Below, one piece after another: positions 47,759 through 59,588 of a stretch of DNA of 64,000 nucleotides. Position numbers and translations under genes: made by a program. Below the pieces are notes generated by a model. That model was not told the DNA's origin. It searched no databases and worked only from the letters and a program-made list of their open reading frames with translations. The DNA is from Ancylobacter koreensis. Lineage in GTDB: Bacteria > Pseudomonadota > Alphaproteobacteria > Rhizobiales > Xanthobacteraceae. Position 1 is the stretch's first letter, and each line of letters starts with the position of its first letter. The stretch is taken from positions 1 to 64,000 of the forward strand of contig NZ_JALKCG010000003.1 of the NCBI RefSeq assembly GCF_023016525.1. Reading direction: 5' to 3'.

Positions 47759-48958
47759 ATGAACGCACCCGGCAAGATCGATCCCGCCGTCCGCAACTTC
47801 CAGATCAACTTCGGCCCGCAGCATCCTGCCGCGCACGGCGTGCTGCGCCTCATCCTCGAACTCGACGGCGAGATCGTCGAGCGCGTCGACCCGCATATCG
47901 GCCTGCTGCATCGCGGCACGGAGAAGCTGATCGAGGCCAAGACCTATCTGCAGGCCGTGCCCTATTTCGACCGGCTCGACTATGTCGCGCCGATGAACCA
48001 GGAGCACGCCTTCTGCCTCGGCATCGAGCGCCTGCTGGACATCGAGGTGCCCAGGCGCGGCCAGCTCATCCGCGTGCTGTATTCCGAGATCGGCCGCATC
48101 CTCTCCCACATGCTCAACGTGACGACGCAGGCGCTCGACGTCGGCGCGCTCACCCCGCCGCTGTGGGGCTTCGAGGAGCGCGAGAAGCTCATGGTGTTCT
48201 ATGAGCGCGCCTCCGGCTCGCGCATGCACGCCGCCTATTTCCGCCCCGGCGGCGTCCATCAGGACCTGCCGCGCGCGCTCGTCGAGGACATCCTCGCCTG
48301 GACGCACACATTCCCGGCCTTCATGGACGACCTCGAAGGTCTGCTCACCGACAACCGCATCTTCAAGCAGCGCAATGTCGATATCGGCATCGTCTCGCTG
48401 GAGGACGCGTGGGCGTGGGGCTTCTCGGGCGTGATGGTGCGCGGCTCGGGCGCCAAGTGGGACCTGCGCCGCTCGCAGCCCTACGAGTGCTATGACGAGC
48501 TCGATTTCTCGATCCCGATCGGCAAGAACTGCGACAATTACGACCGCTACTGCATCCGCATGGAAGAGATGCGGCAGTCGGCGTACATCATGCAGCAGTG
48601 CTGCGAGCGCCTGCTCAAGGAGACCGGCCCGGTCTCGGCGGTCGACAACAAGATCGTCCCGCCCAAGCGCGGCGAGATGAAGCGCTCGATGGAATCGCTC
48701 ATCCATCACTTCAAGCTCTACACCGAGGGCTTCCACGTCCCCGCCGGCGAGGTCTACGCCGCGGTCGAGGCGCCCAAGGGCGAGTTCGGCGTCTATCTCG
48801 TCGCCGACGGCACCAACAAACCCTATCGCTGCAAGATCCGCGCGCCCGGTTTCGCGCATCTTCAGGCGATGGATTTCCTCTGCCGCGGCTACATGCTCGC
48901 GGACGTCTCGGCGATCCTCGGGTCGCTGGACATCGTGTTCGGAGAAGTGGACCGCTGA
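47759..48958 (+). CDS. nuoD: NADH-quinone oxidoreductase subunit D
   Basis: A 399-residue 49-kDa subunit that shapes the quinone cavity with Nuo[17 protein letters not shown] with the quinone-site histidines, [15 protein letters not shown], and the C-terminal DIVFGEVDR match the family closely. It begins ten bases after nuoC. Confidence 0.98.
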   Translation: MNAPGKIDPAVRNFQINFGPQHPAAHGVLRLILELDGEIVERVDPHIGLLHRGTEKLIEAKTYLQAVPYFDRLDYVAPMNQEHAFCLGIERLLDIEVPRRGQLIRVLYSEIGRILSHMLNVTTQALDVGALTPPLWGFEEREKLMVFYERASGSRMHAAYFRPGGVHQDLPRALVEDILAWTHTFPAFMDDLEGLLTDNRIFKQRNVDIGIVSLEDAWAWGFSGVMVRGSGAKWDLRRSQPYECYDELDFSIPIGKNCDNYDRYCIRMEEMRQSAYIMQQCCERLLKETGPVSAVDNKIVPPKRGEMKRSMESLIHHFKLYTEGFHVPAGEVYAAVEAPKGEFGVYLVADGTNKPYRCKIRAPGFAHLQAMDFLCRGYMLADVSAILGSLDIVFGEVDR

Positions 48959-48997
48959 GTCCCGCGCGGACGAGCGGTTCGATCGGAAGGGTACGGC

Positions 48998-49864
48998 ATG
49001 TCTGTCCGTAGGCTTGCGCCAAAGGAGGTTCAGCCCGAGAGCTTTGCTTTCACGGCTGAGAATCTCGACTGGGCCGAGAAGACCATCGCGAAATATCCGG
49101 CCGGCCGTCAGGCCAGCGCGGTGATTCCGCTTCTCATGCGTGCGCAGGAGCAGGCGGGCGGCTGGGTTTCCGAGCCGGCGATGCGCTATGTCGGCGACAT
49201 GCTCGGCATGGCGCCGATCCGCGTCTACGAGGTCGCCACCTTCTACACCCAGTTCCAGCTCAACCCGGTGGGCGCCAAGGCGCATATCCAGGTCTGCGGC
49301 ACCACGCCCTGCATGCTGCGGGGCGCGGGAGACCTCATCAAGGTCTGCCAGCGGCGCATCCATGAAGAGCCGTTCCACGTCTCCGAGAACGGCGCGCTGT
49401 CGTGGGAAGAGGTGGAATGCGCCGGCACCTGCGTGAACGCGCCGATGGTGCAAGTGTGGAAGGACGTCTACGAGGACCTGACGCCGGAGGATCTGGAGAA
49501 GATCCTCGACGCCTTCGAGCGCGGCGAGCATCCCGCTCCCGGTCCGCAGAACGGCCGCGTCACCTCCGCACCGGTGACGGGCCTGCGCGTGCTGACCTCG
49601 CCCGAACTGTTCGACGGCTCGATGGTCGGGCAGGGCGCCGGTCTGGCGCTGGCCCGCGAGGCGATCGCCGCCCGTGCCAATGGCGATGCGGCCCCGTCCG
49701 CGCCGCCGCCGGCCGCCGCTGCCGCCGCGCCTCCCGCTCCGCCCAAGAGCGACCCGGCCCCCGCCGCGCCGCCGCCGGCCAAGGCGGTCGAGGCGGCCGG
49801 CAATGCCGACAGCGAGAAGCCGAAGAAGCCCGTCGCTCCGCCTCCGGGCGGGAAGGCGGATTGA
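48998..49864 (+). CDS. nuoE: NADH-quinone oxidoreductase subunit E with a long C-terminal extension
   Basis: A 288-residue subunit with one [2Fe-2S] cluster (N1a). Ligands are Cys100 and Cys105 in [12 protein letters not shown] and Cys141 and Cys145 in [12 protein letters not shown]. The conserved domain ends near residue 180. The remaining roughly 100 residues are low-complexity, rich in alanine and proline ([18 protein letters not shown]) with a lysine-rich end. Such tails occur in some alphaproteobacterial NuoE; the function is unknown. Confidence 0.96.
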   Translation: MSVRRLAPKEVQPESFAFTAENLDWAEKTIAKYPAGRQASAVIPLLMRAQEQAGGWVSEPAMRYVGDMLGMAPIRVYEVATFYTQFQLNPVGAKAHIQVCGTTPCMLRGAGDLIKVCQRRIHEEPFHVSENGALSWEEVECAGTCVNAPMVQVWKDVYEDLTPEDLEKILDAFERGEHPAPGPQNGRVTSAPVTGLRVLTSPELFDGSMVGQGAGLALAREAIAARANGDAAPSAPPPAAAAAAPPAPPKSDPAPAAPPPAKAVEAAGNADSEKPKKPVAPPPGGKAD

Positions 49865-49874
49865 GGAGCGAACC

Positions 49875-51176
49875 ATGCTTGCCGACAAGGATCGCATCTT
49901 CACCAACATCTACGGCCACCACGACTGGGGGCTGCAGGGCGCGCTCAAGCGCGGCTCGTGGGATGGCACCAAGACCATTCTCGACGCCGGCCGCGACTGG
50001 ATTATTGAGCATATGAAGGCCTCGGGCCTGCGCGGGCGCGGCGGCGCCGGCTTCCCGACCGGCCTCAAGTGGTCGTTCATGCCCAAGAACAATGACGGGC
50101 GCCCGCATTACCTCGTCGTCAACGCCGACGAATCCGAGCCCGGCACCTGCAAGGACCGCGAGATCCTGCGCCACGACCCGCACCATCTGGTCGAGGGTTG
50201 CCTGATCGCCGGCTTCGCCATGGGCGCCCACGCCGCCTACATCTATGTGCGCGGCGAGTTCATCCGCGAGCGCGAGAACCTCCAGGCGGCGGTCGACCAG
50301 GCCTATGAGGCCCGGCTGATCGGCAAGAACAACGTGCATGGCTGGGACTTCGACGTCTTCGTCCACCACGGCGCCGGCGCCTATATCTGCGGCGAGGAGA
50401 CCGCGCTGCTCGAAAGCCTCGAAGGCAAGAAGGGCCAGCCGCGCCTCAAGCCGCCGTTCCCGGCCAATGTGGGCCTGTATGGCTGCCCGACGACGGTCAA
50501 CAACGTCGAATCCATCGCCGTGGCGCCGACCATCCTGCGGCGCGGCGCGGCGTGGTTCTCCTCCATCGGCCGGCCGAACAATGTCGGCACCAAGCTCTAT
50601 GGCATCTCCGGCCATGTGAACACGCCCTGCGTCGTCGAGGAGGCGATGGGCATCCCGTTCAAGGAGCTGATCGAGAAGCATGGCGGCGGCATCCGCGGCG
50701 GCTGGGACAATCTGCTGGCGATCATCCCCGGCGGCGCCTCCTGCCCGATCATCCCGGCGGACCAGTGCGACGACCTGATCATGGACTTCGACGGCTGCCG
50801 TGCCGTGAAGTCCAGCTTCGGCACCGCCGGCGTGCTGGTGATGGACAAGTCCACCGACGTGGTGAAGGCCATCGCCCGCATCTCCTACTTCTTCCGGCAC
50901 GAGAGCTGCGGCCAGTGCACGCCCTGCCGCGAGGGCACGGGCTGGATGTGGCGCGTGCTCGACCGCATGGTCGAGGGCCGCGCCCAGAAGCGCGAGATCG
51001 ACCTGCTGCTGCAGGTCACGACGCAGGTCGAGGGCCACACCATCTGCGCGCTCGGCGACGCGGCGGCCTGGCCGGTGCAGGGCCTGATCCGGCATTTCCG
51101 TCCCGAGATCGAGAAGCGGATCGACCAGTACGCGGCGAATCCGCATTCCGATCCGGTGCCGGTCGCGGCGGAGTGA
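49875..51176 (+). CDS. nuoF: NADH-quinone oxidoreductase subunit F
   Basis: A 433-residue flavoprotein that binds NADH and FMN and carries cluster N3. [16 protein letters not shown] is the glycine-rich NADH/FMN site, [19 protein letters not shown] and the [4Fe-4S] motif [13 protein letters not shown] with a later CALGDAA cysteine complete it. The start lies ten bases past nuoE. The frame upstream of 49875 is open but overlaps nuoE. Confidence 0.98.
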   Translation: MLADKDRIFTNIYGHHDWGLQGALKRGSWDGTKTILDAGRDWIIEHMKASGLRGRGGAGFPTGLKWSFMPKNNDGRPHYLVVNADESEPGTCKDREILRHDPHHLVEGCLIAGFAMGAHAAYIYVRGEFIRERENLQAAVDQAYEARLIGKNNVHGWDFDVFVHHGAGAYICGEETALLESLEGKKGQPRLKPPFPANVGLYGCPTTVNNVESIAVAPTILRRGAAWFSSIGRPNNVGTKLYGISGHVNTPCVVEEAMGIPFKELIEKHGGGIRGGWDNLLAIIPGGASCPIIPADQCDDLIMDFDGCRAVKSSFGTAGVLVMDKSTDVVKAIARISYFFRHESCGQCTPCREGTGWMWRVLDRMVEGRAQKREIDLLLQVTTQVEGHTICALGDAAAWPVQGLIRHFRPEIEKRIDQYAANPHSDPVPVAAE

Positions 51177-51185
51177 GAGAGCATC

Positions 51186-53264
51186 ATGGCCAAGATCATC
51201 GTTGACGACGTCGAGCTGGATGTTCCGCCGGAATACACGCTCCTCCAGGCCTGCGAGGCGGCCGGCGCGGAGATTCCGCGCTTCTGCTTCCACGAGCGCC
51301 TGTCGATCGCCGGCAATTGCCGCATGTGTCTCGTCGAGGTGAAGGGCGGCCCGCCCAAGCCGACGGCGAGCTGCGCCCAGAACGTGCGCGACCTGCGCCC
51401 CGGCCCGAATGGTGAGCCGCCCGTCATCCTCACCAAGTCGCCCATGGTGAAGAAGGCGCGCGAGGGGGTGATGGAGTTCCTGCTCATCAACCACCCGCTG
51501 GACTGCCCGATCTGCGACCAGGGCGGCGAGTGCGACCTGCAGGACCAGGCCATGGCCTATGGCGTGGACACCTCCCGCTACGCCGAGAACAAGCGCGCGG
51601 TCGAGGACAAGTATATCGGCCCGCTGATCAAGACCTCCATGACGCGGTGCATCCAGTGCACCCGCTGCGTGCGCTTCACCACCGAGGTGGCGGGCGTCGC
51701 CGAGCTCGGCGCCATCGGGCGCGGCGAGGACATGGAGATCACCACCTATCTGGAAGCGGCGCTCTCCTCCGAGCTGCAGGGCAATGTCGCCGACCTCTGC
51801 CCGGTCGGCGCGCTCACCCAGCGCCCCTATGCCTATCACGCCCGCCCGTGGGAGCTGGTGAAGACCGAGTCCGTCGACGTGATGGACGCGGTCGGCTCCA
51901 ACATCCGCATCGACACGCGCGGCCGCGAGGTCATGCGCGTCCTTCCGCGTCTCAATGAGGACGTGAACGAGGAGTGGATCTCCGACAAGACCCGCTACAT
52001 CTGGGACGGCCTGAAGACCCAGCGCCTCGACCGCCCCTATGTGCGCGTCGGCGGCAAGCTGAAGGCCGCGAGCTGGCCGGAGGCCTTCGCCGCCATCGCC
52101 GCGAAGGTGAAGGGCGTGCCGGGCAACCGCATCGGCGGCCTGATCGGCGACCTTGCCTCGGTCGAGGAGAGCTTCGCGTTGAAGTCGCTGCTGGCCTCGC
52201 TCGGCTCGGCCAATATCGACGCGCGCCAGGACGGGGCGAAGCTCGATCCCGCGCTCGGCCGCGCCTCCTACCTGTTCAACGCCTCCATCGCCGGCATCGA
52301 GCAGGCCGACGCGCTGCTGATCGTCGGCGCCAACCCGCGCCTTGAGGCGAGCGTGCTAAATGCCCGCATCCGCAAGCGCTGGCTGCAGGGCAATTTCCCC
52401 ATCGGCCTGATCGGGCCGCATGTCGACCTGACCTACCCCTATGACTATCTCGGCGCCGGCACCGACACGCTGCTCGACCTCGTCGGCAGCGGCACCTTCG
52501 CCGAGACGCTGAAGGGCGCGCAGCGCCCGATGATCCTGGTCGGCCAGGGCGCTCTCGCACGCCCGGACGGCGCGGCGGTGCTGGCGCTGGCGGCGCGGCT
52601 CGCGGTGGCGGTCGGTGCGGTCAAGGACGGCTGGAACGGCTTCAGCGTGCTGCACACCGCGGCCTCGCGCGTGGGCGCGCTCGACATCGGCGCGGTGCCG
52701 GGCGAGGGCGGGCTCGACGCGGTGGCGATGACCAATCCGGGCGGCGTCGACGTGCTGTTCTCGCTCGGCGCGGACGAGATCGACATCGCGCCGGGCGCCT
52801 TCGTCGTCTATCTCGGCACCCATGGCGACCGCGGCGCCCATCGCGCCGACGTCATCCTGCCGGGCGCGGCCTATACCGAGAAGTCCGGCACCTATGTGAA
52901 CACGGAAGGCCGGGCCCAGCTCGCCAACCGCGCCGCCTTCCCGCCGGGCGAGGCCCGCGAGGACTGGGCGGTGCTGCGCGCGCTGTCCGACGTGATCGGC
53001 CACAAGCTGCCCTTCGACACCCTCGGCGAGCTGCGCGCCGCGCTCTACAAGGCCTATCCGCATCTCGCGCGGATCGACCATGTGGAGCCGGCCGACCCGG
53101 CCGCGGTGATCGCGCTGGCGGGCACCGCCGGCACACCGGCGAGCGGCCCGTTCGTGTCTGCCGTGACCGACTTCTATCTGACCAACCCGATCGCACGCGC
53201 GTCCGCCGTGATGGCCGAATGCTCCGCGCTCGCGCACAGCCGCCTTGCGGCGGCGGCCGAGTGA
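51186..53264 (+). CDS. nuoG: NADH-quinone oxidoreductase subunit G
   Basis: A 692-residue 75-kDa subunit with clusters N1b, N4 and N5. The N-terminal ferredoxin domain has [14 protein letters not shown] and RMCLVEV; the HxxxC-type site lies in [19 protein letters not shown]; the next [4Fe-4S] is in [11 protein letters not shown] and CPVGAL. The C-terminal molybdopterin-like domain has lost cofactor residues, as usual for NuoG. Confidence 0.98.
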   Translation: MAKIIVDDVELDVPPEYTLLQACEAAGAEIPRFCFHERLSIAGNCRMCLVEVKGGPPKPTASCAQNVRDLRPGPNGEPPVILTKSPMVKKAREGVMEFLLINHPLDCPICDQGGECDLQDQAMAYGVDTSRYAENKRAVEDKYIGPLIKTSMTRCIQCTRCVRFTTEVAGVAELGAIGRGEDMEITTYLEAALSSELQGNVADLCPVGALTQRPYAYHARPWELVKTESVDVMDAVGSNIRIDTRGREVMRVLPRLNEDVNEEWISDKTRYIWDGLKTQRLDRPYVRVGGKLKAASWPEAFAAIAAKVKGVPGNRIGGLIGDLASVEESFALKSLLASLGSANIDARQDGAKLDPALGRASYLFNASIAGIEQADALLIVGANPRLEASVLNARIRKRWLQGNFPIGLIGPHVDLTYPYDYLGAGTDTLLDLVGSGTFAETLKGAQRPMILVGQGALARPDGAAVLALAARLAVAVGAVKDGWNGFSVLHTAASRVGALDIGAVPGEGGLDAVAMTNPGGVDVLFSLGADEIDIAPGAFVVYLGTHGDRGAHRADVILPGAAYTEKSGTYVNTEGRAQLANRAAFPPGEAREDWAVLRALSDVIGHKLPFDTLGELRAALYKAYPHLARIDHVEPADPAAVIALAGTAGTPASGPFVSAVTDFYLTNPIARASAVMAECSALAHSRLAAAAE

Positions 53265-53277
53265 GGGGAGGGGGAGC

Positions 53278-54312
53278 ATGACCGAAACTAGCTGGCTCGA
53301 CACTCTCATCCAGGTCGTCATCATCGTCGCCCAGAGCCTCGCGCTGCTGGTCGGCCTGCTGATCGTCGTCGCTTACGTGCTGCTGGCCGACCGCAAGATC
53401 TGGGCGGCGGTGCAGCTTCGCCGAGGGCCGAACGTGGTCGGGCCGTTCGGCCTGTTCCAGTCCTTCGCGGACCTGATCAAGTTCGTCCTCAAGGAGCCGG
53501 TCATCCCCGACGGCTCGAACAAGGGCGTGTTCCTGCTGGCGCCCTTCGTCACCTGCCTGCTGGCGCTCGCCGCCTGGGCGGTGGTGCCGCTGGACGCCGG
53601 CTGGGTGGTCGCCGACATCAATGTCGGCGTGCTCTACATCTTCGCCATCTCGTCGCTCGGCGTGTACGGCGTGATCATGGGCGGCTGGGCCTCGAACTCG
53701 AAATACCCCTTCCTGTCGGCGCTGCGCGCGGCGGCGCAGATGGTGTCCTACGAGGTCTCCATCGGCTTCGTCATCGTCACCGTGCTGCTCTGCGCCGGCT
53801 CGCTGAACCTCTCGGCCATCGTCGAGGCGCAGAACTCCCAGTGGGGCCTGCTGGGCTGGTACTGGCTGCCGCTGTTCCCGATGTTCGTGATCTTCTTCAT
53901 CTCGGCGCTGGCCGAGACGAACCGCCCGCCCTTCGATCTGGGCGAAGCGGAATCCGAGCTGGTGGCCGGCTTCATGGTGGAGTACGGCTCCACCCCGTAC
54001 ATGATGTTCATGCTCGGCGAGTACGTGGCCATCATGACCATGTGCGCGCTGACCACGATCCTGTTCCTCGGCGGCTGGCTGCCGCCGGTGCCGGTGGCGC
54101 CCTTCACCTGGGTGCCGGGCATCGTGTGGTTCCTGCTCAAGGTGCTGTTCGTCTTCTTCATGTTCGCCATGGTGAAGGCGATGGTTCCGCGCTACCGCTA
54201 CGACCAGCTCATGCGTCTGGGCTGGAAGGTGTTCCTGCCGATCTCGCTGGCGATGGTGGTGATCGTGGCGAGCGTGCTGCACTTCAGCGGCCTCGCCGCG
54301 TCGGGGGGCTGA
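53278..54312 (+). CDS. nuoH: NADH-quinone oxidoreductase subunit H
   Basis: A 344-residue membrane subunit with eight helices that forms the quinone entry channel. It contains [45 protein letters not shown] and [24 protein letters not shown], all diagnostic. GGGGAG precedes the ATG at 53278. The stop is one base from the start of the unusual small gene at 54314. Confidence 0.98.
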   Translation: MTETSWLDTLIQVVIIVAQSLALLVGLLIVVAYVLLADRKIWAAVQLRRGPNVVGPFGLFQSFADLIKFVLKEPVIPDGSNKGVFLLAPFVTCLLALAAWAVVPLDAGWVVADINVGVLYIFAISSLGVYGVIMGGWASNSKYPFLSALRAAAQMVSYEVSIGFVIVTVLLCAGSLNLSAIVEAQNSQWGLLGWYWLPLFPMFVIFFISALAETNRPPFDLGEAESELVAGFMVEYGSTPYMMFMLGEYVAIMTMCALTTILFLGGWLPPVPVAPFTWVPGIVWFLLKVLFVFFMFAMVKAMVPRYRYDQLMRLGWKVFLPISLAMVVIVASVLHFSGLAASGG

Positions 54313-54313
54313 G

Positions 54314-54577
54314 ATGGACGAGGGCACGCTGAACGCCCTGATGGAAGCCTCCGCCGTCGGTTGGACCGGGGCGCTCGCCGGAGCCCTGTTCGGGGCGCTG
54401 GAATGGTTCATCCTGCCGCGCGTCGTCGAAACGTCGATCCGCGGTTCCCGTGAAGCCCGCAAGCTGAATGCCGATCAGCTGGAGGGCGTGATTTCCTGGT
54501 GGAAGACGGTCATCCGCGTCTTCGCCGTCTCGATGCCGCTGCTGGGCTTTGGCCTCGCGGTCGGCATGGCCGAATGA
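54314..54577 (+). CDS. Small membrane protein encoded between nuoH and nuoI
   Basis: An 87-residue protein with two likely membrane segments (about 16-38, [19 protein letters not shown]; and 66-86, [19 protein letters not shown]) joined by a charged loop ([18 protein letters not shown]). It starts one base after the nuoH stop and ends eight bases before nuoI, so it is co-translated in the complex I operon. The standard 14-gene nuo set does not include it and I recognise no family. It may be an accessory or assembly subunit of the membrane arm. Confidence 0.7.
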   Translation: MDEGTLNALMEASAVGWTGALAGALFGALEWFILPRVVETSIRGSREARKLNADQLEGVISWWKTVIRVFAVSMPLLGFGLAVGMAE

Positions 54578-54584
54578 GGAGCGC

Positions 54585-55076
54585 GACATGAGGTTGGACC
54601 TGGCCGCACGCCAGCTGCTGCTCACCGAGTTCGTCTCGGCGTTCTTCCTGGCCATGCGCTATTTCTTCAAGCCCAAGGCGACGCTGAACTACCCCTTCGA
54701 GAAGGGACCGGTCAGCCCGCGCTTCCGTGGCGAGCATGCGTTGCGCCGCTACCCCAACGGGGAAGAGCGCTGCATCGCCTGCAAGCTGTGCGAGGCGATC
54801 TGCCCGGCGCAGGCCATCACCATCGAGGCCGGCCCGCGCCGCAACGACGGCACGCGCCGCACCACGCGTTACGACATCGACATGGTGAAGTGCATCTATT
54901 GCGGCTTCTGCCAGGAAGCCTGCCCGGTCGATGCCATCGTCGAGGGGCCGAACTTCGAGTTCGCCACCGAGACGCGCGAGGAACTCTACTACGACAAGGC
55001 CAAGCTGCTCGCGAATGGCGACCGCTGGGAGCGCGAGATTGCGCGCAACATCGCGCTGGACGCGCCGTACCGTTGA
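54585..55076 (+). CDS. nuoI: NADH-quinone oxidoreductase subunit I
   Basis: A 163-residue ferredoxin-like subunit with two [4Fe-4S] clusters (N6a and N6b). The motifs [12 protein letters not shown] and [12 protein letters not shown] are intact. GAGGAG precedes the ATG. The N-terminal [30 protein letters not shown] is typical of the alphaproteobacterial and mitochondrial TYKY subunit. Confidence 0.98.
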   Translation, partial: DMRLDLAARQLLLTEFVSAFFLAMRYFFKPKATLNYPFEKGPVSPRFRGEHALRRYPNGEERCIACKLCEAICPAQAITIEAGPRRNDGTRRTTRYDIDMVKCIYCGFCQEACPVDAIVEGPNFEFATETREELYYDKAKLLANGDRWEREIARNIALDAPYR

Positions 55077-55096
55077 GCGCGCGGGGGACTGGGGAC

Positions 55097-55189
55097 GTGA
55101 CGACCGTAACGATGCGAGCCGCAACGGCTCTTCGCGCCGCGCCCGCCGGGAAGGCGCGGCAGGGGACGATCTGGGAGTGCCGGGCATGA
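55097..55189 (+). CDS. Possible 30-codon leader peptide before nuoJ
   Basis: In the 109-base gap between nuoI and nuoJ a GTG-started frame (MTTVTMRAATALRAAPAGKA, then [10 protein letters not shown]) ends with TGA overlapping the nuoJ ATG (ATGA). The local inverted repeat GAGCCG/CGGCTC lies inside it. It may be a coupling leader for nuoJ or chance; no homology is recognised. Confidence 0.25.
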   Translation: MTTVTMRAATALRAAPAGKARQGTIWECRA

Positions 55190-55791
55190 GCCTCGCTGCG
55201 CTGTTCTTCTATCTGTTCGCGGGTGTCGCGGTCGCCTCGGCCTTCATGGTCATCGCGTCGCGCAATCCGGTGCACTCGGTCCTGTTCCTGATCCTGACCT
55301 TCGTGAACGCCTCTGGCCTGTTCATCCTGATCGGCGCCGAGTACCTCGCGATGCTGCTGGTCGTCGTCTATGTCGGCGCGGTGGCGGTGCTCTTCCTGTT
55401 CGTGGTGATGATGCTCGACGTCGATTTCGTCGAGCTGCGCCAGGGCTTCCTGCAGTACCTGCCGGTCGGCGGGCTGGTTGGCTTCATCTTCCTCGCCGAG
55501 CTGGTGCTGGTGGTGGGCTCCTGGAGCTTTGGCCAGGGCGTGACCGGCGCGGTCGTCGCACCGGCGCCGGGCGTCTCCAACGCGGTGCAGATCGGCCGCG
55601 TGCTCTACACGGACTATGTCTACTTCTTCCAGGCGGCTGGCCTCGTGCTGCTGGTCGCCATGATCGGCGCCATCGTGCTGACGCTCCGCCACAAGGAGAA
55701 CGTCAAGCGCCAGAGCATCCCGGTCCAGAACGCGCGCACCAAGGCGATGGCGATCGACGTCGTCAAGGTGCCCTCCGGAAAGGGGCTCTGA
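55186..55791 (+). CDS. nuoJ: NADH-quinone oxidoreductase subunit J
   Basis: A 201-residue membrane subunit with five helices. [53 protein letters not shown]-type content identifies it, in particular [19 protein letters not shown]. The start at 55186 is set by the family N-terminus. It is followed one base later by nuoK. Confidence 0.97.
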   Translation: MSLAALFFYLFAGVAVASAFMVIASRNPVHSVLFLILTFVNASGLFILIGAEYLAMLLVVVYVGAVAVLFLFVVMMLDVDFVELRQGFLQYLPVGGLVGFIFLAELVLVVGSWSFGQGVTGAVVAPAPGVSNAVQIGRVLYTDYVYFFQAAGLVLLVAMIGAIVLTLRHKENVKRQSIPVQNARTKAMAIDVVKVPSGKGL

Positions 55792-55792
55792 G

Positions 55793-56101
55793 ATGGCGAT
55801 CGGCCTTCCGCACTATCTGACCGTCGCGGCCATCCTGTTCACGCTGGGCACGCTGGGCATCTTCCTCAACCGGAAGAACGTCATCGTCATCCTGATGTCG
55901 GTGGAGCTCATCCTGCTGGCGGTGAACATCAACCTCGTCGCCTTCTCGGTCTTCCTCGGCAATATCGTCGGGCAGGTCTTTGCCCTGTTCGTGCTGACGG
56001 TCGCCGCCGCCGAGGCCGCCATCGGCCTTGCCATCCTCGTGGTGTTCTTCCGCAATCGCGGGTCGATCGCCGTCGAGGACATCAACACCATGAAGGGCTG
56101 A
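55793..56101 (+). CDS. nuoK: NADH-quinone oxidoreductase subunit K
   Basis: A 102-residue membrane subunit with three helices. The conserved membrane-embedded glutamates occur in [17 protein letters not shown] and in [17 protein letters not shown]. Length and sequence match the family closely. Confidence 0.98.
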   Translation: MAIGLPHYLTVAAILFTLGTLGIFLNRKNVIVILMSVELILLAVNINLVAFSVFLGNIVGQVFALFVLTVAAAEAAIGLAILVVFFRNRGSIAVEDINTMKG

Positions 56102-56111
56102 GCGGGCAGTC

Positions 56112-58043
56112 ATGTATCAGGCGATCGTCTTCCTCCCCCTGATCGGCTTCCTGATCGCCGGCCTGTTCGGCCGGCTGATCGGCGCGCGCGCCTCGGAGCT
56201 GATCACCACCGGGCTGCTCTTCGTCTCGGCCTTCTTCTCCTGGATCGTGTTCTTCAAGACCGCCTTCGGCGGCCAGGACGTGGTGATCGAGCTGTTCACC
56301 TGGTTCTCGACAGGCGGCGTCAACGTCGCCTGGGCGATCCGGGTCGACACGCTCACCGCCGTCATGCTGATCCTCGTGACCAGCGTGTCCTCGCTCGTGC
56401 ACCTCTACTCCATGGGGTACATGCACGAGGACCCGAGCCGGCCGCGCTTCTTCGCCTATCTCTCGCTGTTCACCTTCGCCATGCTGACGCTGGTGACGAG
56501 CGACAACCTCGTCCAGCTCTTCTTCGGCTGGGAGGGCGTGGGCCTGGCCTCCTACTTGCTGATCGGCTTCTGGTACGACAAGCCGTCGGCCTGCGCGGCG
56601 GCGATGAAGGCCTTCATCGTCAACCGCGTCGGCGATTTCGGCTTCGCGCTCGGCATTTTCGCCGTCTACCTGATGACCGGTTCGGTCGCCTTCGAGCAGG
56701 TCTTCGCGGCGGCGCCTTCGCTGCTCGACAAGAACATTCTGTTCCTCGGCCATGAGTGGCACGCGCCGACGGTGATCTGCCTGCTGCTGTTCATCGGCGC
56801 CATGGGCAAGTCGGCGCAGCTCGGCCTGCACACCTGGCTGCCGGACGCCATGGAAGGCCCGACGCCGGTCTCCGCGCTCATCCACGCGGCGACCATGGTG
56901 ACCGCCGGCGTCTTCATGGTGGCGCGCCTGTCGCCGTTGTTCGAGCTGTCGCAGACCGCTCTCAACGTGGTGCTGTTCGTCGGCGCCTCGACCGCCTTCT
57001 TCGCGGCGACGATCGGCTGCGTGCAGAACGACATCAAGCGCGTCATCGCTTACTCGACCTGCTCGCAGCTCGGCTACATGTTCGTCGCGCTCGGCGCCGG
57101 CGCCTATTCGGTCGGCGTGTTCCACCTGCTCACGCACGGCTTCTTCAAGGCGCTGCTGTTCCTCGCGGCCGGCTCGGTCATCCACGCGATGCACCATGAG
57201 CAGGACATGCGGCACATGGGCGGCCTGTGGCGGAAGATCCCGTTCACCTACGCCACCATGATGATCGGCGGCCTGGCGCTGACCGGCTTCCCCTTCACCG
57301 CCGGCTATTTCTCGAAGGACGCGATCATCGAGACCGCCTTCGTCAGCCACAGCCCCTTCGCCACCTATGCCTGGGTGCTGACGGTGGCGGCGGCGGCGCT
57401 GACGGCCTTCTACACCTGGCGTCAGATGTTCATGACGTTCCACGGCAAGACGCGCGCGGATCACCACACCTACGATCACGCGCATGAATCGCCGCTGACC
57501 ATGCTCATCCCGCTCGGGCTGCTGTCGCTCGGCGCGCTGTTCGCCGGCATGATCCTCTACCCCTATTTCGTCGGGCACGATGTGGATCACTTCTTCCGCG
57601 AGGCCATCTTCATGGGGCCGGAGAACAAGATCCTCGAGGAGATCCACCACATCCCCGGCTGGGCCAAGTGGGCGCCGACGGTGATGATGGCGGGCGGCTT
57701 CCTCGTCGCCTACTGGATGTACATCGCCAATACGGCGGTGCCGAAGGCGCTCGCGAAGCAGAACGACGTGCTGTACCGCTTCCTGCTCAACAAGTGGTAC
57801 TTCGACGAGATCTACAACTTCCTGTTCGTGCGCCCGACCATGTGGCTCGGCAACTTCCTCTGGAAGGAGGGTGACGGCCGCGTCATCAACGGCTTCGGCC
57901 CGGACGGCGTCTCCGCCCGCGTGCTCGACGTCACCGACCGCGTGGTGCGTCTCCAGACCGGCTATCTCTACCACTACGCGTTCGTGATGCTGGTGGGCGT
58001 CGCGGCCCTCATCACCTGGTTCATGTTCGGGGGCGCGCACTGA
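56112..58043 (+). CDS. nuoL: NADH-quinone oxidoreductase subunit L
   Basis: A 643-residue antiporter-like proton-pumping subunit with the long lateral helix at the C-terminal end. [54 protein letters not shown] and [16 protein letters not shown] are diagnostic. Its stop shares one base with the nuoM start (TGATG), so translation is coupled. Confidence 0.98.
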   Translation: MYQAIVFLPLIGFLIAGLFGRLIGARASELITTGLLFVSAFFSWIVFFKTAFGGQDVVIELFTWFSTGGVNVAWAIRVDTLTAVMLILVTSVSSLVHLYSMGYMHEDPSRPRFFAYLSLFTFAMLTLVTSDNLVQLFFGWEGVGLASYLLIGFWYDKPSACAAAMKAFIVNRVGDFGFALGIFAVYLMTGSVAFEQVFAAAPSLLDKNILFLGHEWHAPTVICLLLFIGAMGKSAQLGLHTWLPDAMEGPTPVSALIHAATMVTAGVFMVARLSPLFELSQTALNVVLFVGASTAFFAATIGCVQNDIKRVIAYSTCSQLGYMFVALGAGAYSVGVFHLLTHGFFKALLFLAAGSVIHAMHHEQDMRHMGGLWRKIPFTYATMMIGGLALTGFPFTAGYFSKDAIIETAFVSHSPFATYAWVLTVAAAALTAFYTWRQMFMTFHGKTRADHHTYDHAHESPLTMLIPLGLLSLGALFAGMILYPYFVGHDVDHFFREAIFMGPENKILEEIHHIPGWAKWAPTVMMAGGFLVAYWMYIANTAVPKALAKQNDVLYRFLLNKWYFDEIYNFLFVRPTMWLGNFLWKEGDGRVINGFGPDGVSARVLDVTDRVVRLQTGYLYHYAFVMLVGVAALITWFMFGGAH

Positions 58044-59557
58044 TGTACGACTGGCCCATTCTCTCCGTCGTCACTTTCCTGCCGCTCGTCGGCGCGCTGC
58101 TCATCGTCCTGATGATCCGCGGCGACGACGAGGTGGCGCAGCGCAACGCCCGCTGGGTGGCGCTGTGGGCAACCCTCGTCACCTTCATCATCTCGCTGCT
58201 GCTGCTGGTCGGCTTCGATCCGTCGGGCCAGGAGTTCCAGTTCGTCGAGCACCGCCCGTGGCTCGGCGAGTTCGCCGCCTACCGCATGGGCGTCGACGGC
58301 ATCTCGCTGCCCTTCGTGCTGCTCACGACGCTGCTGATGCCGATGTGCATCCTCGCCAGCTGGGAATCGATCCATGTCCGCGTGAAGGAGTACATGATCT
58401 GCTTCCTCGTGCTCGAGACGCTGATGATCGGCACCTTCTCGGCACTGGACCTGCTGCAGTTCTACTTCTTCTTCGAAGGCGGCCTGATCCCGATGTTCCT
58501 CATCATCGGCATCTGGGGCGGCAAGCGGCGCATCTACGCGACCTTCAAGTTCTTCCTCTACACGCTGGCCGGCTCGGTGCTCATGATGCTCGCCATCATG
58601 GCGATGTACTGGCAGGCGGGCACGACCGACATCGCGGCGCTGCTGAAGTTCAACTTCCCGGCGGGCATGCAGACCTGGCTCTGGCTGGCCTTCTTCGCCT
58701 CCTTCGCGGTGAAGATGCCGATGTGGCCGGTGCACACCTGGCTGCCCGACGCGCATGTCGAGGCGCCGACTGCCGGCTCGGTCATCCTCGCGGGCATCCT
58801 GCTGAAGATGGGCGGCTACGGCTTCCTGCGCTTCAGCCTGCCCATGTTCCCCGACGCCTCGGCCTATTTCGCGCCGATGGTGTTCACGCTCTCGGTGATC
58901 GCGATCATCTACACCTCGCTGGTCGCCCTGATGCAGGAGGACATCAAGAAGCTGATCGCCTATTCCTCCGTCGCCCATATGGGCTACGTGACCATGGGCA
59001 TCTTCACGCTGACGCAGGAAGGCATACAGGGCGCCGTGTTCCAGATGGTGAGCCACGGCTTCGTGTCGGGCGCGCTGTTCCTGTGCGTCGGCGTGATCTA
59101 CGACCGCATGCACACCCGCGAGATCGCGGCCTATGGCGGCATCGTCAACCGCATGCCGATCTACGCGACGGTGTTCATGGTGTTCACCATGGCCAATGTC
59201 GGCCTGCCGGGCACCTCGGGCTTCATCGGCGAGTTCCTGCCGCTGCTCGCCGTCTTCGGACGCAACACCTGGGTGGCGCTGTTCGCCACCACCGGCGTCA
59301 TCCTCTCGGCCGCCTATGCGCTCTGGCTGTACCGCCGGGTGGTGTTCGGCGCGCTGGAGAAGGACAGCCTCAAGGGGCTGACGGACGTGACGCCGCGCGA
59401 GATGGCTTCGCTCGTCCCGCTGCTGTTCTTCACCATCCTCTTCGGTGTCTGGCCGCAGCCGATCCTCGATGCCTGCAACGTGGCGGTGAGCACCATCGTC
59501 GCGCGCGCCGACGTCGCCGCCGGCGCCGTGAAGGCCGCCGCCCTGATGCTGCACTGA
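58043..59557 (+). CDS. nuoM: NADH-quinone oxidoreductase subunit M
   Basis: A 504-residue antiporter-like subunit. The glutamate of [19 protein letters not shown] and the [27 protein letters not shown] and [18 protein letters not shown] stretches are intact. It starts within the nuoL stop codon. Confidence 0.98.
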   Translation: MYDWPILSVVTFLPLVGALLIVLMIRGDDEVAQRNARWVALWATLVTFIISLLLLVGFDPSGQEFQFVEHRPWLGEFAAYRMGVDGISLPFVLLTTLLMPMCILASWESIHVRVKEYMICFLVLETLMIGTFSALDLLQFYFFFEGGLIPMFLIIGIWGGKRRIYATFKFFLYTLAGSVLMMLAIMAMYWQAGTTDIAALLKFNFPAGMQTWLWLAFFASFAVKMPMWPVHTWLPDAHVEAPTAGSVILAGILLKMGGYGFLRFSLPMFPDASAYFAPMVFTLSVIAIIYTSLVALMQEDIKKLIAYSSVAHMGYVTMGIFTLTQEGIQGAVFQMVSHGFVSGALFLCVGVIYDRMHTREIAAYGGIVNRMPIYATVFMVFTMANVGLPGTSGFIGEFLPLLAVFGRNTWVALFATTGVILSAAYALWLYRRVVFGALEKDSLKGLTDVTPREMASLVPLLFFTILFGVWPQPILDACNVAVSTIVARADVAAGAVKAAALMLH

Positions 59558-59588
59558 ACCGATACATGACCCTCGCGGAGCCTCTTCG

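Noticed and set aside
47534-49909. A 791-codon antisense frame across nuoC-nuoE
   Set aside because: It is a shadow of the nuo genes, with repetitive R, G and H-rich product and no domain.
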